This document shows positions 19,401 through 32,094 of a stretch of 64,000 nucleotides of DNA, piece after piece (position 1 is the first letter of the stretch; each line of letters starts with the position of its first letter). A program made the translations under genes and the position numbers. The notes under the pieces are model-generated. The model searched no databases and was not told the origin of the DNA. It worked only from the letters and a program-made list of their open reading frames with translations. Location of the stretch: assembly GCA_003049485.1 (NCBI GenBank), contig PYST01000013.1, forward strand, positions 62,001-126,000, written 5' to 3'. Origin of the DNA: Ophioceras dolichostomum (taxonomy: Eukaryota > Ascomycota > Sordariomycetes > Magnaporthales > Ophioceraceae).

Positions 19401-22400
19401 AGGACCAGGACCAGGATCAGGGCCAGGACACCGAAATGGCCACGGATACCCCGGCCGACACTGAGGCTCCCACCATCGGCGACGTCTCGGCTCTGGCGGG
19501 CGGCCACTTCCCTCAGACTGGTGATGATACCAGCGAGCCTGCGCACAAAGGCATTGCGCCCTATGTCACTGCTGTCGCCAGCTTTCTCTCGGCCTACATG
19601 GGCAACTCGAATCTCAAGGGCTCTTTCGCCCACTTGGGTGGCATTGAGCTCTTGCTGGACCTTTCCGAGCTGCCCAGCCTCCCGTACGACTTCGCTCAGG
19701 ACAAGGCGTCTAAGATCCTCCAGCATGTCGTGTCGTCCATGGTCGAGCAGCTGCCAATCTACGGCCTACCGTCGCTTCTCCACCGTGCCCAGGCGGCGGT
19801 CGATGCGCTGAAACCACTGATGGACCACGCGGGCCCCGAGCCATTCTTCAAGCCGTTCGTCCGGAGCGACCTGTCTCTTCGCAATGCATCCGGGGAGTGG
19901 GATCGGGACTTGATAGAGCATCTGTCGTGTGGCACAAAGCTCGTGCGGGCCCTCTTGACCCTGCAATCCCTTCTGAAGACGCTCTTCCACTGCTACTCGC
20001 CCCGCGGATCTCAGACCACGCAGTTCCACGCGGTGAATGTGTATGATTACTACGCTCATCTCGCCAGGACTCTTGGCCCCCTGCTACGTGTTGTTCTTGC
20101 AGAGGAGATGGGGCTCGCCAAGATGGTCCCGTCATACTGGCCCGACCTGTTGCCGCCAAATTCTGCGCCGGCCGCCACCCCAGGTGTTCCCCGCGCAGGG
20201 GGCAATGCGGCGCCTGCTCAGAGCTCAGGCGCGCTCTCCGCGACCCACGGAGCCAGCGCAGAGGCTACTGCCTCTCAGCCGAACGACCCAAGCCTCGCCC
20301 CTGATGAGGCGCCTGCGATCTCCGGTGGCTCAGGGGCACAGCCAGAAGAGGCGTCTTCGATCGAGGCAACGCCGCAATCGCTGGGTAAATTGACGCGGGT
20401 TAAATTCGAGTCAAAGTCCCTCGCCTTCTGGAACTACGAGGTTCTACAGGTCCTTCTGCACGATCTCATGCCGACGTCCTACCCCTTCTTCCAGGGCATG
20501 GGTCGGGCCTTGCTCCCACGTCGCGAGAGGGATCACTGGACCAGGTCGCAACACGCCTGGATCGCCGAAGTCCTGGCAGAGACCATCCTCGAGCAGTGGA
20601 AGGGCGGGAAGGAGCTGGATGCGAACAATCTTAACTACTGGATCGTCCTACTCCATAGCGTCGAGCAGATGCTGATCGACTCGCCACGGCCGAGCGACCG
20701 CGGCTTGAATCAGGTGATTGTGCCCGTCCTCGTCGCGTTCAAGGACCAGGGCGGCCTCGACTCTCTCCACTCGGTGCTCCGCCAGCTCGCCCAAATCATC
20801 TGCACTGAGTATCCGGAGGCCAGTGACTCTCGGCCCCGGCTTGCACAGATGGCGATGAGGAAGATCCTCGACCTGTACCTCACGCTCGTGAGTGGCAAGA
20901 ACGTGATTGAATCGGTTGGCCTGGTGAACCTGGTCCCGCGTGTAGACCAGCGGCGTGAGTATAACCAGATTGCCAGCCAGCTGGTCGTCGAACTGCGCAT
21001 GTCCATTCTGCCGGTTGTGCGGGGGCTTTGGGAGTCGTCGCTTGTCGAGAAGGCTCAGCAAGGGGTCCTTAGCCGCGTCGTGGAGATCTTGAACGCTATT
21101 GCCCAGGGCGACAACGAGGGCTCGGCCTTCCGCAAGACCGACAAGAATGTTCCTTCCATATTCAAGGGAGATAAAACTCCCTTCGACTGGACGGTTCACC
21201 ACCCGAGCTCGGTCACGGCCAAGATGGTCCGGGGAGACGATACCGAGTTAGCCCGAGAGGCCTTCTATCGTGCCAACAAGTCCCCAGAGTTCATGGAGCT
21301 CTACATGACAGGCCACAAGAATGGAATAGCAGGCCCGCGCAACCCTGTCCCCGCCCAGGACGCCTGGAAGGAGCGAGTCCCAGCGCCAACACCGGCGCCT
21401 GCTCCGGCCTCGGCCCCAGAGCCCGCCGCACCATCCACCACCGGATCTGCCGGACCCGCTGATGCGCCAGCTGAGCCAGCCGAGCCAGCCGAGCCAGCCG
21501 AGGCCATTGCTGAGGCTCCCACCATCGCTGCGCCTAACGATGCCAACGACGAAGATTTAATGGTGATCGATTCGGCACCCCCTGCTCTGGAGCGGTCGAG
21601 GGTCGAGGCAATCTTGGCTGATCGTCCAGAGGACCCTGCGTCGCCCAGCTCTAATGACGACGACACTCCGAGCCGCACCTCAGAGGCTCAGGAGGAGACT
21701 AGCGGAAGCTCCCGCGGATCAGGACATCCGTCGCTCTGGCCAAATCGCCCACAGACACCCTCCAATGCTGCCGCTTCGGGAGCTCAGCTGCCCACTGTGT
21801 TTCGGGATGACTTGGACGAGGAGCGGAAGAAACTCCGAGACGGCCTGATCGACCGCTGCCTCGATGTGATCCGCGCTCACCCGGACTCGGTCTATGAAGT
21901 GTCAGACCTCATCGAGGTGGCCATCCTCTCGCAGGAGAATGAGGAGATCCACCAGGAGCTCGGCGAGACACTCGCAAACGCCCTGATGTCGTTCGCGATC
22001 GACGACGACGTGAAGAAGTCGAGCGCCGACAGCATTAAAGCCTATGCTCACCTGCTGTCTATGCTGTTGCAGGTGTCTAAGGTCTTCTTCCGTTACACTG
22101 CCAAGACCCTGAAGGACAACGTCGGCGAGTACCTGGGCTTCCTTCAGCTGCCGCCGGATAGTTCCAACGAGGACCTTCCCCCGTGGATCCCATACATTCT
22201 GCTCATCTTTGAGGTCCTTCTCGTGGACGACGAACAGCTCGTAGAGGCTAAGTACAACTCTACAGAAGACACCCTTGTGCTTCAGGAGAAAGAACCTCAC
22301 GTCGACCACGACCAGCGCAGGGAGCTCCTCGACCACGTCATCGAGCTTCTCACTCATGTGGGGAAGGACGATATGCTCGCCGTCGCTGTTCTGAGGGTTC

Positions 22401-25400
22401 TGGTGATCCTCACGCGGGACCGAGAGTTTGCAAAGATCATTGGTGAGAAGAAGCAGCTTCAGCGTCTCTTCGTCATGGTCAAGCAGCTGTCAGGACTCGG
22501 CTCTACCAAGTTCACGGAGACGAAGATCAACTCGTACATCCTCACGATCCTGAGGCATATCATCGAGGATGACGACACCGTCCGCCAGATCATGCGCTTC
22601 GAGATCCGCGGCTACTTCGTGCCGCGCAGCTCCGGGCGATCCGGCGACTTGCAGAACTACCTCCGCTCCCTCTCCCACGTCGCGCTGAGGTCACCCAAAC
22701 TTTTCTGCGAGGTCACGGAAGAGATGGTCAAGATTCAGAAATGGGTTGGCGACGTAGATGCTCGTGTGATCCCGCTGATGCTTAAGGAGTCCGCCTCCGC
22801 CTCCGCATCTACATCAGCATCTGAGTCGACGTCGGCCGGTACAGATGCTCCCAAGACTCACTCGGTGGAGCCTACGGTGCAAGCCACTGAGGACCTTAAC
22901 ATCAACGAGGTGAAGCCCTCCACCGAATCTGGTGACAAGGAGATGACGGATGCGCCCAAGATGCCGGGGACCGAGAGCAAGAGACCTATGGTTGAGAACC
23001 CTGACGGCGTCATCAACTTCCTGCTCGAGCAGCTTCTCAGCTACCAGAAAGTCGATGACACCGAAGCCGTTCCCGTCTCGACCGCCAAGGACAAGGCGAA
23101 GGAGCCCTCGACCCCGTCGACACCCGTTGCGGCGGGTGCTGCCGCGTCTTCATCGTCGGTATTCATGACTGCCCATGGAGGAGCCGCTTTACCCGCCGAC
23201 GAGACTGCTAGCGACCAGGACAAGGACAAGAAGCCGCCCAAGCCGACGTTCAAGGCAGAAGATCACCCGATCTTCATCTACCGCTGCTTCATCCTGCACT
23301 GCCTGGCGGAGCTGCTTCACAGCTACAACCGCGCGAAGATCGAGTTCATCAACTTCAAGCGCGGGGCGCCACTGCTCACAAACACACCCGTGAAGCCTCG
23401 GTCGAGCGTTCTCAACTATCTGCTGAACGACCTCCTGTGCCTCAACAGCCTTCAGGCACCCGTCGATAACGTGGCATTCCGCAAGAAGCGCAGCACGTCT
23501 GACCTGGCCTGCCTTGTCCTAGTTGCTCTGGTGTCCAAGACTGGCGAGAAGCCGTACAACCTCCCGGCTCGTAAGTTTGAGCCCAGCGACGAGGCTGACC
23601 TGGTGTTCGTGCGCAAGTTTGTGCTTGACACTGTGCTGCGCGCCTATCGCGAGGCGTCAACGTCGAGCGAGCCCTACGACGTCAAGTATGCCAAGCTCCT
23701 GTCGCTCTCCGAGCTCATGTATCATATGATCGACGACAAGGAGAACAAGGACGAGATCGCGGGGATCGACCTGCGTACCCGCAGTCTTGGGCCGAACGCC
23801 GCTCGCTCGCACGCGCAGATCAAGCGCATGATGTACGAGAAGGGTTACCTTGCCGCCCTGACTGCCTCGATAGCCGAGATCGATCTTACATTCCCCGGTG
23901 TGAAGCGGTCTATTAAGTATATCCTGCGTGTGTTGAAGTTCCTCACGAATACTGCGACCTACTTGAGCCAGGAGGGCGTCCTCCCCCCCTCGTCTGACGC
24001 GGTGGACGACGAGATCATTTCGGCTGCCTCCTTGTCCGATCTTGAAGATGAGCGCGAGGAGACGCCGGATCTCTATAGGAACTCTGCTCTCGGCATGCTT
24101 GAGCCTCGGGAAGAGGACGACTACTCCGAGGACTCTGACGACGGTGAGTGTGGCGTTCTCATTCTTGTCCCCCTTCGCTTTACGGAATACGTTACTGACT
24201 GTCTTACGTACCTCACAGATGACCAAGACATGTATGACGAGGGCTACGGCGACGAGCTAGATTATGAAGACGACATGTCTCAAGACGGCGAGGAGAACGT
24301 TAGTGACGAGGACGATGACGAGCTTGGCATGGGCCACATCGAAGGCCTGCCAGGCGACCCTGGAGTCGTCGAGGTCATCATGGGCGAAGATGACGACGAG
24401 GATGAGTCCATGGATGACGACGATGATGAGGATGACGACGACGGCGAGTCCAGTGACGATGATGACGATGAGGAAGAGGACGATGAGGACGCCGACTCGG
24501 ATGACATCCAGGAGCTCGAGGATCGCGTGGACGGCGAGGTCAACGTGCTTGAGGACAACGCCGGTTCCGATGATGAGTGGGAGAGCGAGAGCGAGAACGA
24601 AGAAGAGGACGACGGCGAGGAAGTCGAGGTCGACTTTGATGGCGTGGTGCAGGACATGGACGAGGCGCGGTTGCACGGGGTCGACCCGGAGCAGCTCGAC
24701 CGCTTCGGGGACATGATGCGTGCCGCCATGGCGGAGGCTAACCCGCTGGGCGACTTCATCGAGACGTTCCCGCCTATGGATGAGCATTTCATCCAGGACG
24801 ACCAGCCAGAAGATGACGGTAAGAACAAGCAATGGCCTGCAAGAGCCAGCAACCCAGCAACCCAGGGAGACTTCCGATGCTCCAATAATATGGACGTAAC
24901 CGCTAACCGGCTGATTTTGATTGTCTCTGTTCTTATTAGGAGAAGAAGTTGAGGAAGAAGACGATGAGGATGTCTTCGTCTATGATAACGACAATATGGG
25001 TATGTTCCATCCTCCGCCGGCCGGCTGTTATTGTCTCTCAGCTTATGTGGGTTCTGACTGACACCTGCTGCCTTATGATGCTCTTCTAGCGGACGACCCT
25101 CCAGCCCCCAACATGCCTGCTGGACTTGGGTGGGATCTGGTTGTCGACTCCGGACCCGGCCATCATCGCCATCGCCACGGAGGTATTCGCAGCCCTTTCC
25201 CCGTAGCACCTCCAGCTGGGCCAGTCGCTGGGGCCCTGAGAAGAGATCGTCACAACCATCACGCTTTGCGGGACTTCGAGCTGGTGCGGGATTTCGAATT
25301 GGCTAATCGAAATCACCTATACCCAGACTTTCAGTTCCGCAACTTCTTCCGCCCCCGCGGTCCCCAGCCAGCAGCCAGCACTGGCGACGAGGGTTTGAAC

Positions 25401-28400
25401 CCGCTTCTCCGCCGCCACCGGGCCTCCGCGCGCGAGCCCCCTCCTCGGCCCTCTGTTGGGAGCATGATTCGACTCCCCTTCTCTCTGGGTAGCCTGCACG
25501 ATAACCCGATGGCCTTCATCAACGACATCATCACCTCGCTTCCGCCGAACATCAACCCGATGACGAGCGCCCTTCAATTGCATGTCTCGACTCACCCTGG
25601 AATGCCTGCTGAGATTCACGAGGTCCACATCCCCATCCCGGAGAGTTACCATCGGTTAGCCGCCTCCCATTCGGATGTTCGCCGCGCGGTCTACCAAGAG
25701 CCGCACCATGCCGTGGCATTCACGCCGAGTTCGACCGTCGAGCGCTGGCAAGAGGTCGCTCGAATGATTTTTGGGCAGCACCAAGACAAGGAGGGCTGGA
25801 AGCTCTCGTCAATCATCCTCTCCAAGATCGCGCCGCCCGCCAAGGCCGAGGAGGAGGAGACGAAGCGAAAGGAGGCGGAGCGTAGGCGCGAGGCGGACGA
25901 GGCTCGTAAGAAGCGCGATGAAGAGGAACGGAAGCTGAAGGAAGAGAAGCTTGCCCGTGAAGCGGAAGAAGCCGAGAAGAAGAAGGTCGAGGAGGAGGTG
26001 CGACGAGCCGCTGAGGCAGCGGCGGCTCAAGAAGCTGAAGCCGCCGCCGCCGCCGCCGCTGCTGCTGCCGCTGCTGCCGCACAGACCGAATCCCAGGCTG
26101 CTGACAAGGCTTCCGACGAGGGAGAGCAGCAGGCCGATACAGAGCCTCAGGCCATGGAAGGCGTTGAGGCGACCGGTGCTGTTGTGGCTGACGCCGGTGC
26201 TCCAGATGCTGCTGCTTCCGTCACTCCGGCTCCATCTGGCGATGCTGCTGCCCCCGCTGCCCCCGCTGCTGACGCCCAAGAGCGTGTCATGACCATCATA
26301 CGAGGAGAAGAGGTCGACGTCACTGGCTTGGGCATTGATCCTGAATACCTTGCGGCTCTGCCTGAGGAGTTCCGAGAGGAGGTCATTGCACAGACTCTCA
26401 CCGCCAGGAGGTCTGAAGCACGGCAGCAGGCCGTAACCACAGGCGAGCAGACCGAGGTCTTTAACGAGTTCCTTGAGGCGCTTCCCGAGGAGCTTCGCCA
26501 AGAGATCATCCAGCAAGAGGCCCAGGAACGTCGGCGCCGAGACCGTGAAGAAGAGCGCCGTCGTGCAAATGCCAACGCGCCGCAGGAGATGGACACGGCG
26601 AGCATTCTGCTCACCTTCGACTCGGCCTTGCGCGACGAGATTCTTCTAGACCAGCACGAGGAGCTCGCCGAGCACCTGCCGCCGGAGATGATGGCACAGG
26701 CACGTGCGCTTGCGGAACGGCACCGGCCACCACCCAACGCCATTCACCGATCGCGCGACGCCGCCGCTCGCTTGGGCCTGGTGCCTCCAGAGCCCGCGGT
26801 GCCCGCCCCAGCTGAACCCAAGCCCCAACGCCGCCCGTGTGTGCAGATGCTTGACAAGGCTGGCGTGGCGACCCTGATGCGGCTGATGTTCATCTCGCAC
26901 CAGGCCCCTATCCGCAACCACCTATTCACGGTCTTCGCCGACGTTTGCGAGAACCGCCAGAATCGTCTCGAGGTCATCAGCACCCTTCTCCAGATTCTTC
27001 AGGACGGCAGCACAGACATGGATGCAGTGGAGCGCAGCTTCAGCCAGCTCTCTCTGAAGGCCAGGCAGCCCAAGGACAGCAAGGATAAGGACCAGCACAC
27101 TCCCCACCAGCTCCAAAAGACCCCGGGCAGCATCAAGCGCGCGTTCACCGCCACTAGCGCGGGCAGCGCCGCCGGCAACACGATTCAGGGCAACTCGGAG
27201 ATCTCTCCCCTTCTAATCGTGCAACAGTGTCTAGACCTGTTGGTCGAGCTGTGCAGGAACATGCACATCCCATCGCTCTTCCTAACAGAGCATGAGATCG
27301 TTGGCTCGTCCCTTCGTCGGAACCTCAGCCGCAAGGGCAAGGGTAAGGACCTCAAGTCGTCCAAGTACGCCATCAACTCGCTGCTCAGCCTTCTGGGTCG
27401 CGACCTGGTCATGGAGAGCTCCTCGGTCATGCAGCTGCTCGCCGATCTGCTCAACAAGGTGACCTTCCCGCTGCAGGCGCTGGAGCGACGACGGCGCGAG
27501 GCGGAGGAGGAGGCGAAGAACGCCGCCGCGGCGTCTACTTCAGCGGCCGACACAGCTGCAGCCGAGGGATCCAGCACCGGTGCGGCCGCCAACACTGAGG
27601 AGCAGGCACATACCGAGGACTCAAGTGCGGCTGCGGCAACCTCCGAGCCACAGCCCTCCTCATCGGCGGCTGATGCTGCTGGCCCTGACGCCGGCGCAGC
27701 TGCTACGTCCGCTACCCCGAACACTGAAGAGGAGGCCAAGGCCGAGGGCTCCAAGGCCCCTGAGACGCAGCCGGCCGAGGTGAAGAAGTCCAGGCAGCTC
27801 CAGCCTCCCGTCATCCCGACGCACAACCTGACGCTTGTGATCAACATCTTCGTCGCGCGTGAGTGCAGCTCCAAGACGTTCCAGAACACCATCTCGACGA
27901 TTAAGAACCTCTCAAACATCCCGGGCGCCAAGGCCGTGTTCGGCCAGGAGCTTGTACGGCAGGCGCGCCTCCTCAGTGAGAACATCGTCCGCGACCTCGA
28001 CGACCTGCTCCCCCACATCCTCAAGGCCGAGTCCGGCACGGAGATCCAGGGCGTCGCCTTGGCGAAGTTCTCCCCGGGCGCGTCCGAGCAGAACAAGCTG
28101 CTGCGCGTGCTCACGGCGCTCGACCACCTGTTTGAGACCAAGACGAAGAAGTCGGATGCCAAGGATGCTGCCGACGAGGCGCCATCTGAGAAGCAGGAGT
28201 TCATCAGCTCGTTGTACCACACGTCGACGTTCGGCATGATGTGGGACAAGCTCAGCGCGTGCCTCAGCGCCATCCATCAGCGGGAGAACATGGTCAACGT
28301 GGCCACGATCCTCCTGCCGCTGATCGAGGCTCTGATGGTCGTGTGCAAGAACACGACGCTGAGCGAGTCGCAAACCGGGGCGGCCTCCCAGTCCCAGGGC

Positions 28401-29840
28401 GTGGTGTCCAAGGAGATGCTCCTCTCCAGCCCGCCGCCCGAGAACCGCATGGCCGGTCTCTTCTTCACCTTCACGGAGGAACACCGCCGTGTGCTGAACG
28501 AGCTGGTGCGCAACAACCCCAAGCTCATGTCCGGAACCTTCTCCCTTCTGGTTAAGAACCCGAAGGTCCTCGAGTTCGACAACAAGCGCAACTACTTCAA
28601 CCGCAGCGTGCACTCCAAGACCGGCACGCAGTCCCGGCCGTCTTTCCCACCACTGCAGCTGTCGGTGCGGCGCGACTTCGTCTTCCACGACTCGTTCAAG
28701 TCGCTCTACTTCAAGAAGGGCGACGAGATGAAGTACGGCAAGCTCAACATCCGCTTCCACGGCGAGGAGGGCGTCGACGCGGGCGGCGTCACGCGCGAGT
28801 GGTTCCAGGTGCTGTCGCGGCAGATGTTCGACCCCAACTACGTGCTCTTCACGCCTGTCTCGTCGGACCGCACCACGTTCCACCCCAACAAGCTAAGCAG
28901 CATCAACGACGAGCACCTCATGTTCTTCAAGTTCATCGGGCGCATCATCGGCAAGGCGCTGTATGAAGGTCGCGTGCTCGACTGCTACTTCAGCCGCGCC
29001 GTCTACAAGCGCATCCTCGGCAAGACCGTCTCGGTCAAGGACATGGAGTCGTTCGACCCGGACTACTACAAGTCGCTGGTCTGGATGCTCGACAACGACA
29101 TCTCCGACATCATCACCGAGACCTTCGCGGTCGAGGACGACGCGTTCGGCGTCACCAAGATCGTCGACCTGCTGCCCAACGGCCGGGACGTCCCCGTGAC
29201 CAACGAGAACAAGCACGACTACGTCCGGCTCGTCGTCGAGCACAAGCTGCTGGCTTCCGTCAAGGACCAGATGGCCGAGTTCCTGCAGGGGTTCCACGAC
29301 ATCATACCCGCGGAGCTCATCGCCATCTTCAACGAGCAGGAGCTCGAGCTCCTGATCTCGGGCCTACCCGACATCGACGTCGACGACTGGAAGGGCCACA
29401 CCGACTACCAGAACTACACGGCGGCGTCGCAGCAGATCCAGTGGTTCTGGCGCGCCGTGCGGTCGTTCGATAAGGAGGAGCGCGCCAAGCTGCTGCAGTT
29501 CGTCACGGGCACGTCCAAGGTCCCGCTCAACGGGTTCCAGGAGCTGGAGGGCATGAACGGCGTCAGCCGGTTCAACATCCATCGCGATTATGGCAACAAG
29601 GAGAGGTTGCCGAGCTCGCATACCTGCTTTAACCGTAAGTTTTCCTTTCTTCTCTTCCTCCTTTTCTCCTTCACCGTACCTCGCCCCTGTCACATACATA
29701 CATACAGGACAGAGAACAAGCCAGAGACTAACGATCTTCCCACAGAACTCGATCTCCCCGAGTATGAGAGCTACGAGATCCTCCGCACGCAGCTACTGAA
29801 GGCCATCACAGCTGGTAGTGACTACTTCGGTTTTGCGTAA
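16424..29840 (+). CDS. TOM1: Giant HECT-type E3 ubiquitin ligase, TOM1/HUWE1 family
   Basis: Six exons, 16424-16471, 16577-24143, 24219-24818, 24940-24999, 25090-29634 and 29746-29840, give about 4304 aa. The N-terminal half is helical-repeat sequence typical of the DUF908/DUF913 region (WLKGYVSAVADAPLPKIPEL near residue 18). An acidic Asp/Glu tract spans about residues 2530-2760. A Glu/Lys/Arg coiled coil (about 3009-3072), a poly-Ala run and the GIDPEYLAALPEEFREEV motif (about 3172) follow. The HECT domain runs from about 3940 to the end, with catalytic Cys4271 in the TCFNQLDLPEYES context, 33 residues from the C-terminus. The family ubiquitinates excess ribosomal proteins, histones and others in nucleus and cytoplasm. 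Introns 1, 2 and 5 are stop-free and multiples of three, so naive ORF calls read through them. The third and fourth introns break the frame, so the gene could be mis-split into two. Confidence 0.93.
26041..26082 (+). repeat. GCC/GCT tract encoding poly-Ala in TOM1
   Basis: Consecutive GCC and GCT codons encode about 14 alanines directly after the charged coiled coil of TOM1. It is a probable variable-length repeat. Confidence 0.85.
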
Positions 29841-30189
29841 TCTTCCAGATTGATCAGATTGATGAGAATCTTTCTACCCTTTACCAGTTATGGAGGATGG
29901 ATGATTGGTTGCTCTTGGCATCATGACCTTTCTTTCTTAATTTTCCCCTTTCCCCTTGCCCCCTTTCTTTTCGTGTTGCATGGAACAAACGGACAATCGG
30001 CGTCGTCGAGTTCTCCCTAATTGGGTTTCCTCAGTTCTTTCCCCCCGCCTGTATTCTTGATTCGTTTTTCTCTTCCTCGCTTGTTGTTCGTGATGATTTT
30101 TCTCCCCTTTTCTATTCTCTTTTACTTATCCTAATCGTCGATATGTCGGAGGCAACCCCGATAGCGATAGCGGATGTTTATGGTCCCCC

Positions 30190-30243
<54 letters not shown>

Positions 30244-32094
30244 NTTTCCTTCTCTTGAGGTTCCGGTTTTCATCTTTCACATTACTCACCTCCCATGGCC
30301 ATACCTACCTGCCTACACTACATTCATGCCCCCAATTCCTGCCTTCTACCTCCTACCATAGTGATAGCTACCTACCTTAGGTAGTGAGCGGGCGGGCGAC
30401 ACCAAAACTTAGTAGATAGCCGAAAGCTGAAAAAGCTGAGAAGCCTGTTATCGATCATGGGGGACGCAGAATCCGGAGTGCAGAACCGGGTTTTGTGGCT
30501 GCTTCATTCTCGTGATAGACGGAACAGTTGTTTGTTGCACGGCTTTCCTTTCATCTTAGCTGTAGAATCAAACCGTTGTTAGACCAGGTGTTCGTTTCAT
30601 TCTTAGAGTATGGTGTGTGAGATCAGGCACATAGTAAACCGAAAGCAGCAAGCCAGCGGCGTGAGTGCTAGACCCCAAGTGGTAGCTATGAACGCCGCGT
30701 GGCGTCTGAGTGAAACAAGCCATAAACCGGTAGATACCTCATGCGCCATCAGGGTCCATGTTTTCATGAGTGGTTTTTGAGAAGGGGGCGGTAGTTACGT
30801 TAGTTGCCAAAGGTGGAGGTCCAGCCAACGACGTTGACATCACTGGTCGCACGCCCTTGTAAAGGTGGCAGGGTACCTAGATCTCACACACTCATCCTCG
30901 ATACTGTCATACAGTACACGCAATCAAACAGTGTGTCTTCGTACGGCTGCAAAGAGTCTGGTGGGTGGTATTGCCTACCTCTACGAACAGTAGTAGTAAG
31001 CGGCAGTTTGATTATCCAGAACGAGACCCAGCTTGATGAAAGCGGGGAATCAATTGGAGTGGTGGCGGAACTATAGTGTGAAGAGCCACCCCTATTTCTT
31101 TTTCATTGAAGGACGGGACTGTAGCCCTGGTTTTCCAGGGAGAGAATTTGGTTTCTCCTCTGTCCAAGCGGGATGGATGGGTCAGGTTCTTCAAACACGG
31201 ACGAAATTAATCGTCAATTTGTTGGTGGGGAAAAGGCACTACGAACCGCTGGGAGAGAGCCGCAAGCCAAAGTTGATCGGGTGGTGGGCGGATAGCGCCA
31301 GTCCATAATCGTGGTCTATTGCTGTCTGTTGTCAACTGGTGGCTCTCCCTCCAAATTGCGCCAGTCTAGTGGGTTTTGACAGGCAAGCCCCCAACGGTGC
31401 GCTACCATAAGCCAACCCAGCACCCAGCCTCAGCGCGGCCAGGCACACCAGCCGGTGATTTCAGCCACTGAGATGATGCACATGGATTCAATTCAAGTTA
31501 TTCGTGAGATCTGGCCCAGCCTGCAGGGGTCGATCCGCCTCAGAAAAATTGTGGACGGATCGGTGGGTAGGAAGTGGGAGGAGGTTTTGGGTGGGTGGGA
31601 TCCGGCAACCAGCAGCAGAGGCCTGTTTGGCACTAAAAATATTATTACTGGCCGCTATCAGCAGCTGCAGGTTCACTGCAGCCAGCAATTGCCTAGTAGG
31701 CGGGTGTAGTGAACTCGCATGCACCCATCAATGATTGGTGTTGCTCGTTGACTCCTCTCACCTCTCACGTTATACAAGGGGAAGGAGAAAAAAACATTTG
31801 AAAGACACATGTTCTCCTCTCATGCCCACTCTCACGACCTTATCGTACGCTCGTTCGTGAATTGCGCTCGTTTCGCCTTCCTCACCCTTAACGCAACGAT
31901 AATAAGGTACGGCGCAGACGGCCAGGCCTGTTCGACAGTGGCATCAGGTCGGTCTCCAGACACCAGACCAGACCAGACGACGATCGGCTAAATTCCATGG
32001 GCGGCCAAGCATAGGGCGGCCGTTCGCATTGCCATAACGACCAACGGGACGGGCGAGACATTCCAGCAGAAAGACTCGAGGCCTGGTAGTTGGC
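29841..32094. other. Noncoding region between TOM1 and the TBC gene
   Basis: This 2.25-kb region holds the T-rich TOM1 3' UTR, the C/T homopolymer with an ambiguous base, and a CTACCT-T-AGGTAG element at 30372-30384. The remainder includes the TBC gene promoter. No coding region is supportable. Confidence 0.5.
30185..30247 (+). repeat. C13-T46 homopolymer with one unresolved base (N at 30244)
   Basis: Thirteen C are followed by 46 T, an N and three more T. The N marks an uncertain call or short assembly join. The true length of the tract is likely not reliable. Confidence 0.9.

Noticed and set aside
16424..24952. Separate gene ending at 24952, distinct from the HECT-encoding part
   Set aside because: Splicing at 24819-24939 and 25000-25089 joins both parts in frame through a conserved acidic tract, giving the normal TOM1/HUWE1 order.
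24280..25209. Long minus-strand Ser-rich open frame
   Set aside because: It is the reverse of the Asp/Glu-rich (GAT/GAC/GAG) acidic tract of TOM1; poly-Ser is the expected shadow.
30143..30361. Frame encoding poly-Pro then poly-Phe
   Set aside because: It is an artefact of the C/T homopolymer containing an N.
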